Source: Leptasterias polaris (lineage: Eukaryota; Echinodermata; Asteroidea; Forcipulatida; Asteriidae). From it: 64,000 nt of DNA. The stretch is from contig JAZGTN010000064.1 in NCBI GenBank assembly GCA_037783415.1, positions 682,001-746,000 on the forward strand, read 5' to 3'. The translations under genes were made by a program, and so were the position numbers. A model generated the notes under the pieces. That model was given only the letters and a program-made list of their open reading frames with translations. It had not been told where the DNA came from and did not search any database. Below are positions 56,801-64,000 of the stretch, piece after piece; the stretch's first letter is position 1; every line of letters begins with the position of its first letter.

Positions 56801-59800
56801 GCTAGGGAGAAAACAAACTAAAGTTCATAGCTGCAGTCAGACAACACCAGCCAGACATCATTTTTGGTTGTGAATCCAAGCTGGACAAAAGCATTCCTAC
56901 TTACTCAGTGTTCTCTGAGAAATAGGAAGTATACAGAATGGACCGTTCAGCTCATGGTGGGGTGTCTTTCTAGCAGTCAGAGGTCAGCTTCCATACTCAA
57001 CCTGGTCCTGACATCAAATCCTGAAATAGTGGAAAACGTGAGAGTGAAGCCTGGTATAAGTGACCATGATATTGACCTCTTCGACATTAACATGACACCA
57101 AAGTCACAGAAAAAGCCCCGGCGCACAATCTACAAGTATGATAAATCAAGAGGAAACTAGAAGAAGCATCAGGTGAATACTTCACTAGAGCCCCAGATGA
57201 CTCGCCAATAGAGGACAACTGGAAATTCTTCAGTCAAGCCATTACCAGTGCCATGACGCTTATTCCCCTTGAAACCTATCCCCTCTGTATCCAGGCCTTT
57301 GAGATCTCCGCTTTAAAGCGGATATCCGCTTTTTTATTTTTTTGCCAATTTTTTATTTCCGCTTTTTTTTTATTTTTTAATTTTTTTACTTTTTGGCCTT
57401 ATAATATATATGCTTGGCAACAATAATGTACAACTACAATATTGGAAATAAGCCTAGTTACTGGATCAATGGGGTGCCCCAATTCGACCAGCGTAAATGC
57501 GTGACGCCCGCTCACTTGACGTTCCATGATTATTCTTACATCATGTAGTGTTTCAGCTCTTTTTTTAAGGGTCCACTCACAGGCCTGTGTATCACACAAC
57601 AGATCATCAACCAGATCAATAAACGAGACGGGTTGTACAAGAAAGCAAGAGAAACCATGACCCCAGAAACATTGGATAAGTACAAATCCAAACGAAATGA
57701 AGTCCAGAGGATGTAGAAAAACGCTTAAGATACTTAAGGAACACATATCAATTTAACTGCCTGAGAGCTGCAAGGAAACAAGGTACTTGACTCTTTAGGC
57801 TTTCACAAAAGTAATGACTTGCTGTCATGAATAATTCACATACCAGGGGTCAAATTTGCTTACCTTTGCTCAGTAAACCTTCCCTACCTCAACATAATGC
57901 TTGTTGAGTCTGGCTCAGTAACAAAAGGCTGGATTTAAGGATTCAGGGTCTTTTGTCAAATGGCTGACAATAAAGTGGGTATGGGATTACTGGCTGCTAC
58001 AATGTAAGGGCACAAAGAGCCTTTGTCCAAGTCATCAGGGATTAAGAGTCACCTATCTATTCCTTTGTGTACCAAAAGCTGGGTAGCAGGCACCTGGAGA
58101 TCATGAATATGCCTGGTGAGGAAACCCAGCTGTGTGTATTGACCTGTTGATAATGATGTTCATTGTAAAACCATCAAGAACCATCAGGTTCTTCACAGCT
58201 CTCAGGTGGTTTAAATGGCATCATATCTGGAGTCCCTCAAGGCTCTGTACCCTCTGGACCCTTTTCCTTCTGTACATCAACGACAACAATAAAGGTATTC
58301 TGTCATTTATGAGGCTTTTTGCTGGTGACAGTGTAATCTACAGGTGCATCAAGTCCCGTAGAGATCTCGAGACTCTTCAAGCTGATCTCCAGGCAGTCTT
58401 TGAATGGGCTCAAAGTTGGGACATGAGTTTCAACATCACAAAATGTTGCCACCTCTGCATCACCCTGAAGAAGATAAAGTTCGATCATACCTTTACAATC
58501 TCTGGTCAGGAAATCCCACACGAGAAAAAATGCAAATACCTTGGAGTCACCATCACTGACGACCTAAGTAGGAACACTCAGGCAGAAGCAGTCAGAGCCA
58601 AGGCTTCAAGATCGCTCGGGTTGATCAGACGCACCCTTGGAAAATGCAGCAGGGAGGTCAAGGAGACAGCATATACAACACTCTAGTAAGACCACAACTT
58701 GAATTTGCCACAAGTGCGTAGAACCCAAACACAAACCGCAACATCAAAATTGTTGAGAGCGTCCAACGTCAAGCAGCACGTTTTGTCATGAAGGATTACC
58801 ACCAGGAATCAAGTGTGTCTGACATGCTGACATTGCTGGGATGGGACACCCTGCATAACAGACGTCTCCTTCATCAGGTCGAACTCCTCTACAAAATTCT
58901 ACATGGCCAAATAAATATAACTACATGGACTCCTCCAAACATCATCTAAGAGAAAAGACGATCAAGCTGACACATTCAGACCAATCAACATAGCCTCACC
59001 TACAGGCAACCATTTGCCAGAGTTGACTGCTACCTCTATAGCCCTTTCCCAAGAGCTGTTCGTGGTTAAATACAGAATTTTCTTGTTTAAATAATCATCT
59101 TGTTTTTTGTGTTTTGTTGTGGTTTTGAAAAAAATCCTCTGTCCACTGAGAAGGAAGAATTGCTGGTACCACAGTTTTTCAAGAGAGTAAACTGTACACC
59201 CACAGGAGTTTCATGCTTTCCATTATTAGTATCAAAGGGATGTGCACATTAATCAAAGAAGGTTTTTTTTACCATTGGATTGACATGGTATGCTTCTGAC
59301 ATGTATGCTATAAACCTGACAGTTTGTGAATTTAGTACACTGGTAGTTAACTGGTAGCCATAACTGTGTACATTGACCGTAAAACCCACTGTACATTATT
59401 AAACGGTCCAAACTCCACAGAGTCATTGTGTTGCACGCCTGGCATTGTTCCGACCTTTGGGCCTAATTTATGCATTTGGTTTACTGCTTCGTTTATCCGT
59501 GGTCCTTACTATAGTTTTTCTTACGATGGCATGATCGTACTTGCGTATCTACATGTACAAACAATGGTGAACTTGTATTTGCGCCCTCTCGCTAGAGGAG
59601 AGTCCTCAAACTATTAAATAAGGACGTGTTTAAATTTAAGGAATATGAAGGGAAATAATAACTAATTCCAGAAGCGTCATAGGGATATTCAGACAAATAA
59701 AAATAATAAAATACGGAAGCATTAAGGGGATGTTGGTAGCGATTTTGCCCCTTTTACATGTAAAGACAATGAATTCGCCCACCAAAACTCATGTCAAGGT

Positions 59801-62800
59801 CTGTGTGGTAGTTTATTTATAAATTTAGCCTAAGCCTGGTAGTTTATTATTTAGAAATTATATCGTCTGAACCATTGTTAAAGAGTTATAATCTTTGTGC
59901 CATCTTGTAGCTTACGGCACAAGAACATTTTATTCACATTTTATTAACTTCCGGTACAAACAGGAAGCTCTACAATTTAAAATCCATATCTCCTGAACCA
60001 CATATCATAAAGTCATAATCTTTGTGACGTCTTGGAGTTAATGACACATTTGTTATTACTAAAAACATGATCAAACAGAAAATTCATATAAAAAAACACT
60101 TTTCCTTAACCACATGTCATAACGTCATAATCGTCTTGTAGCTTACATGTAAAACAAATTTTGTTCGAAAAACATGTTCTTGTTATCGTGATGTCTTCAG
60201 GTGTCAAATTATATTAATTCAAAGTTTATTTTTCAAAGTTCATAACTTGAGCCACATATACATGTATTGTAGAATTATAATCTGTGTGCCGTCTTGTAGC
60301 TTACAAGTTACAGCAAATCTAATATTTTTTTCTAAAAGTGACCCACTTTCATCTTCACTTCCGGCTCAAACATGAAGCTTTAAAATTGAAGAGGAAAAAA
60401 AATAATATCTCCTGAACTACATGTACATGTCCAAAAATCACAATCTGTGTACCTTCTGGTACCTTACTACACATTTGACATTTAAGTCAGGATACGACCT
60501 CACTTTGATCTTTCTTTACGGTCCACACAGCATGTTCAAAAAGTTCCTTAACTGCTTAAGGTATTGTGAACAAACTTAACATAATTATTGAGTATAATGA
60601 CATTTTATTTTCTATTTTTGTTCAAACAACCAACGTCCAAGTGTTTTTTATGTAACAAACGCATGTCTAGTTTTAATTGTGTTGTTTTGGCTGAATGCTG
60701 ACTATGATTTCGGTGAAATTCCATTGTCTTATTCAGTGTTATGATCAATTTATTTCATTCTGTCCAATTTCATCAGTGAGTAGAAAATTCTGAAGAGTGC
60801 TGTGGCAAGAGCAATGACGGCAATATTAAAGGGCAACAATCAGGATAATGCCAACAGATGTCTTGGCTGGTGTTAATTCAAGTCAAATTAAAGTGTACTG
60901 AATTGAGAGTGCTCATGCTCTAGGAACAGTTGCCCCCCCCCACTACATGTTAGTTTATAGAAGTTTGGTCTGTTTTTTGGCAGATTTGACTCAAAAATTT
61001 AGATTTAAATTGTAAATAGCCTTTTCACAAAATTATCAGCATTTAAGGTACTGGTACTGCACAACAAATCCACCAATGATAAGTGGTACATGTAGTTGGT
61101 AAAAAATTAAAAACTAATTAGGCCTAATGATGGGATTCCTTTGCTTCAGGACCTTCATTGGTTGCTTGTCGAACAGCGGATTTGATTCAAAATCCTTGCC
61201 ATAACTTATAAAGTAATTGAGAATGTCACTGAGCCGATCTACCTCACTGACCTGGTTGGTCTCCGTGTTCCACAGAGATCAACAAGGCAGAGTAGTGAGA
61301 TTCGTCTGGAGCCACCACCTGTAAATTCATTAATGACTAAGTATTATGGTAATCGTGCATTCTCTGTTGTTGCTCCCATGTTATGGAATGATCTTCCATC
61401 ACACATTCGTGCAGCCCGTAGCTATGAATCTTTTAAGTCATTGGTGAAAACGCATTTGTTTGGTTCTTATTATGGAAGTCGTTGTTTACTTTAATTCTTA
61501 ACTGTCTCTTTGTACCTTTTTAACAGTTTACTGATACTGTTTTTTTACAAGTGTACAGTGTTCTGAGATAATTGTATGTGGTACACTTAAAACAATAAAT
61601 GATTACATTGTAGATTAGATTAGATTGATGTTCACCTCAGCTATTTACAACAAATATTGTGTGCATTGTCCTGGGCATATGTCAAGGTGTTTGTATGTTT
61701 TGTTTTTTGAAACTGCGCACAATCTGTCAAAAGTCATTCAGAGAAAAACTTCTTAAAAAATAATTTTTCAACAAAAATCGGGGCCATGCAACTTCAATAT
61801 TTGCTCTTTTGTACATCCCCACCCCCATGAGTGACAGAAATTATTTAATACCTTTGTTGTACACTTATTATGTACACATGACCAAATTCATTACGAAAGG
61901 TACATGTAGGGTCTAACTTCGGTAATGAATGCTGTAGCCAGAGTTGCAGTTGGTACCCGCTGTCACCTCGCAAAACATGGATGGATTCGACAATCTTGAT
62001 AAAAACTTTGTAACAGTCTTTTGCTGTTTTCTCAACAAGTAGACAATGCATTTACATTCTGCTGTATCTTTCTGGGTAATTTTGCCTTTAAATCAGCATT
62101 ACATTGACCAATACCAATCTATGACACATTTAATTGTTCTTCATTCTTAGTAATGAATTGCACCTTCTAAAATCAAATCAGATGGGCGCAGGGGGCACTT
62201 TTTTTTTGCAATTTGTTTTTAAACGTTGAAATTTACTTTTGTACATTTTATTTTAGATTTACTCCAGAAAACTTAATCCAGGGAGTTTCTGTGTCTGGAA
62301 ATCCCCTTGGTCTTATCATTGATCTCACTAACACTAGCCGATACTACAACCCTCAGGTAAGTTTAAGTGTAATCCTGTATGGTATTATGCAATTTGGTGG
62401 CTCAGGTCTACTGGCTGTTTTTCAGGAAGGTACAAATGTAAATGAACATGTGGTGCGGGGTTGTTGAGGTGAACTGGGGACTTGGCTGGAGAAATTGTGT
62501 GACCACAAACATTTGTTTCTCAAGGATGAATTTATATCCTACTTTGTACAATATAGTTATTGTCAGTTTTGCTTCAATGATTCATACTTTAGACATGCAT
62601 TCACATGTACAGTTTACACTCATGTACATGTACATCATACAATGTGAGAGAATGTGACACTAACTTCCACAATGTTGTACATTACTGAAAACTAGTTTTG
62701 ATCACTATTGAACATCCGTTGCCTCTAATTCCTGAGAGTAATTCACTGGGGTCCTGCCCATTACCAACACCATTTTGGACATACATGTATATGCTGGTTT

Positions 62801-63019
62801 GCCTAATCAACTTCACAATAATCGAACACGGGTACATATTTCATATTTCATAATCATCCAGCTGATTTGGGTGTTGACCTACATTGTGTATTATTGAATA
62901 CTAAATTATATCTAAATATATATCTCATTCAATCTACAGGAAATCAAAAGGGCTGGCATTGAATATTATAAACTCAATACAGAAGGGCATATAATTCCAG
63001 CAGAAAGAATTGTGCAAAG
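53804..63019 (+). CDS. DUSP11: RNA/RNP complex-1-interacting phosphatase (DUSP11/PIR1), partial, four exons seen
   Basis: Four plus-strand exons with AG/GT borders and matching phases (2-0, 0-2, 2-0, 0-2) give about 95 residues. They read, in order, RWECYGSFGK, GTRLLAFKVPLKQ, RFTPENLI, LGLIIDLTNTSRYY and YYKLNTEGHIIP. This is the N-terminal part of the PIR1/DUSP11 branch of the cysteine phosphatases related to the mRNA-capping triphosphatase. The GTR..AFKVPL block favours DUSP11 over the capping enzyme. Known family members remove gamma and beta phosphates from RNA 5' ends, mainly in the nucleus. The P-loop HCxxGxNRTG exon and the C-terminus lie beyond 64000, and exon 1 was not found, so activity cannot be judged. 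Intron 2 is 6.9 kb and full of dead transposons. Confidence 0.88.
53880..55317 (+). other. DUSP11 intron after the RW..GTR exon
   Basis: 1.4 kb, AT-rich, no transposon recognised. A purine-rich block (GGAGGAGGAGACAAAGTGGT) lies near 54530. Confidence 0.6.
55318..55349 (+). CDS. DUSP11: DUSP11 32-base micro-exon
   Basis: Acceptor TTTGTTTGTTGTAACGCAG, donor AAAAG|GTAAGG. Ten codons ELCRYLQPYK plus two bases. It fills the gap between the flanking exons in phase and in length. The join to the next exon makes Arg-Phe-Thr-Pro. Confidence 0.78.
55806..56020 (+). repeat. Possible pogo/Tigger-like terminus in intron
   Basis: ACAGTCGACTCTCGTTAATA and following CGAGGTCCGCCGGACTAGC, then repeated AATATCCGA words, resemble the end of pogo-type elements. 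The matching right end was not found. Confidence 0.4.
56815..59070 (+). pseudogene. Dead CR1-like LINE in DUSP11 intron
   Basis: Endonuclease pieces: RQHQPDIIFGCESKLD (about 56838), then ILNLVLTSNPEIVENV and GISDHDIDLFD (56984-57085). A linker piece at 57195-57260 (DNWKFFSQAI) is followed by KKARETMTPETLDKYKS (about 57640). RT piece at 58200-58690 with SGVPQGSV, YINDN, LFAGDSVIY and KCKYLGVTI. C-terminal pieces lie at 58690-58900. The catalytic FADD box is FAGD here, and several frameshifts and unrelated inserts (57290-57590, 57790-58130) break the frame. It is in the sense orientation of the host gene. Confidence 0.83.
59071..59900 (+). other. Unassigned intron sequence
   Basis: No repeat or coding signal was recognised. 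Confidence 0.4.
59900..60530. repeat. Diverged tandem repeat related to the 17-19.6 kb array
   Basis: Four or so units with ACTTCCGGTACAAACAGGAA or similar, AATATCTCCTGAACCACAT, CATAATCTTTGTGCCRTCTT and GTAGCTTAC. Confidence 0.6.
61135..61626 (+). mobile_element. 5'-truncated LINE 3' end in DUSP11 intron
   Basis: Encodes the C-terminus typical of CR1/L2-type reverse transcriptases: LQDLHWLLVEQRI, a stop, then FKILAITYKVIE, YYGNRAFSVVAPMLWNDLP and SFKSLVKTHLF. A short 3' UTR follows, ending ATTGTAGATTAGATTAGATT, a five-base tail repeat in place of poly-A. One in-frame stop. Confidence 0.82.
61627..62256 (+). other. Unassigned intron sequence before the IIDLT exon
   Basis: No repeat recognised. 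The pyrimidine-rich acceptor region is at 62235-62256. Confidence 0.45.
62257..62356 (+). CDS. DUSP11: DUSP11 exon with IIDLTNTSRYY
   Basis: Acceptor TACATTTTATTTTAG, donor CTCAG|GTAAGT. 100 bases. LGLIIDLTNTSRYYNPQ is the most conserved N-terminal motif of the capping-type RNA phosphatases. Confidence 0.92.
62357..62939 (+). other. DUSP11 intron between the last two exons seen
   Basis: 583 bases, AT-rich, with ACATGTACATGTACAT-like words near 62620. Confidence 0.7.
62940..63019 (+). CDS. DUSP11: DUSP11 exon with KLNTEGHIIP
   Basis: Acceptor TTCAATCTACAG, donor CAAAG|GTAAGT. 80 bases: EIKRAGIEYYKLNTEGHIIP then AERIVQ and two bases. The GH..P pattern corresponds to TVGHQVP of vertebrate DUSP11. 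Confidence 0.9.
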
Positions 63020-63292
63020 GTAAGTGTCAGTGTGACTCTGCAGTTAAGGGGAGTGTCAATACTCAACAGTAAAGGGGAGTGGAGCCATTTTAATTTAATG
63101 TTTGCTTGTTTGAGTACAGTGGGTTTTTTTTTATTGTTTGGTTTGGGAGGTATTTTACTTCATATAATTGCATTTCTAGAATTACACGAGGGCCTGGATT
63201 GTCATTGTCTTTGATGCCCTGGTAACTGTCTGGTGTGTCTTTGCACTGAGGTGGTCTGGGTACTACTTTGGCTACTTTGCTAGTTGGCTGTC

Positions 63293-63456
63293 CTGGGCTC
63301 GATTTCACAATGAGCTAAGATCTATCTTAAGTTTGAACCAATCTTAACTGCTAAGCAAAGTGTGATGTCACAATATAAAACACAATAGTAATACTGACAA
63401 GTCATCGTACTGTAAGTGTAAGATGAATATTTAGTGCTTTGTGAAATTGAGCCCAG
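63293..63456. mobile_element. 164-bp MITE in DUSP11 intron
   Basis: Left CTGGGCTCGATTTCACAA, right in complement CTGGGCTCAATTTCACAAAG. Contains TAAGATCTATCTTAAG and GTGTGATGTCACAAT. Same family as 49738-49866. Confidence 0.82.
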
Positions 63457-63478
63457 CTGATCTCAATTTCACCAACAC

Positions 63479-64000
63479 TTGGATTCATGAAGATGAGTTC
63501 TCATTGTTGCCGTATTGACTTGGATTCATGAAGATGAGTTCTCATTGTTGCCGTATTGACTTGGATTCATGAAGATGAGTTCTCATTGTTGCCGTATTGA
63601 CTTGGATTCATGAAGATGAGTTCTCATTGTTGCCGTATTGACTTGGATTCATGAAGATGAGTTCTCATTGTTGCCGTATTGACTTGGATTCATGAAGATG
63701 AGTTCTCATTGTTGCCGTATTGACTTGGATTCATGAAGATGAGTTCTCATTGTTGCCGTATTGACTTGGATTCATGAAGATGAGTTCTCATTGTTGCCGT
63801 ATTGACTTGGATTCATGAAGATGAGTTCTCATTGTTGCCGTATTGACTTGGATTCATGAAGATGAGTTCTCATTGTTGCCGTATTGACTTGGATTCATGA
63901 AGATGAGTTCTCATTGTTGCCGTATTGACTTGGATTCATGAAGATGAGTTCTCATTGTTGCCGTATTGACTTGGATTCATGAAGATGAGTTCTCATTGTT
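63479..64000. repeat. 41-bp tandem array running off the window
   Basis: About 12.7 copies of TTGGATTCATGAAGATGAGT plus TCTCATTGTTGCCGTATTGAC, with no differences noticed between copies. It begins just after CTCAATTTCACCAACA, which resembles the MITE terminus. The unit aligns with the MITE interior at about 49760-49800 (GATTCATCTTAAGATGAGTT...ATTGCCATAGTGA). Confidence 0.93.

Overview
The window looks like nuclear DNA of a marine invertebrate, most likely an echinoderm and probably a sea star. The basis is spliceosomal exons with long introns, AT-rich DNA full of TAGGCCTA and TACATGTA words, and very many short inverted-repeat transposons, minisatellites and poly-C tracts. This assignment is inference. 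There are no bacterial operons, rRNA genes, functional tRNA genes or CRISPR arrays. About 53.8 kb is repeat-dominated, and one host gene occupies the right end.

Layout. 1-3 kb: end of a small transposon, an inverted-repeat element, a 26-bp minisatellite and a 240-bp element filled with 21-bp palindromes. 3.4-7.5 kb: a decayed tyrosine-recombinase retrotransposon (DIRS order, Ngaro/PAT-like) with zinc knuckle, reverse transcriptase, RNase H and recombinase. 8.4-12.6 kb: three inverted-repeat elements, the last built of CATGGTTTATAAACCATG palindromes. 13-14 kb: a 20-bp minisatellite. 14.9-16 kb: a fold-back element. 17-19.6 kb: an approximately 150-bp repeat carrying ACTTCCGGTTTGAACCGGAA-like palindromes. 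19.8-26.2 kb: one 32/35-bp satellite split by nested transposons. 26.2-31.7 kb: little that can be recognised. 32.1-37.7 kb: a 5.57-kb DNA transposon with a split, incomplete gene. 37.8-40.9 kb: SINE, nested MITEs and a LINE scrap. 41.2-41.9 kb: internally deleted derivative of the 5.57-kb transposon. 43.1-49.2 kb: two head-to-tail Helitron-like elements. 49.7-52 kb: MITEs and long hairpins.

Host gene. From 53.8 kb to the window end, four plus-strand exons with GT-AG borders and compatible phases encode the N-terminal part of a DUSP11/PIR1-type RNA 5'-phosphatase. The catalytic-loop exon lies beyond the window. Its introns hold a dead CR1-like LINE, a second LINE 3' end, an ETS-palindrome repeat, a MITE, and a 41-bp array, with copies alike as far as read, that runs off the edge.

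The most notable signals are structural. (i) Three elements share 6-bp target duplications, termini starting TATGG or TACGA, and inverted arms made of tandem or palindromic repeats. (ii) Several elements start with TAG, three of them with exact 9-bp target duplications; three members or fragments carry CTCF-like words. (iii) A Helitron end-to-start junction is of the kind expected from rolling-circle concatemers. (iv) One MITE insertion can be read against its own empty site in the neighbouring Helitron copy.
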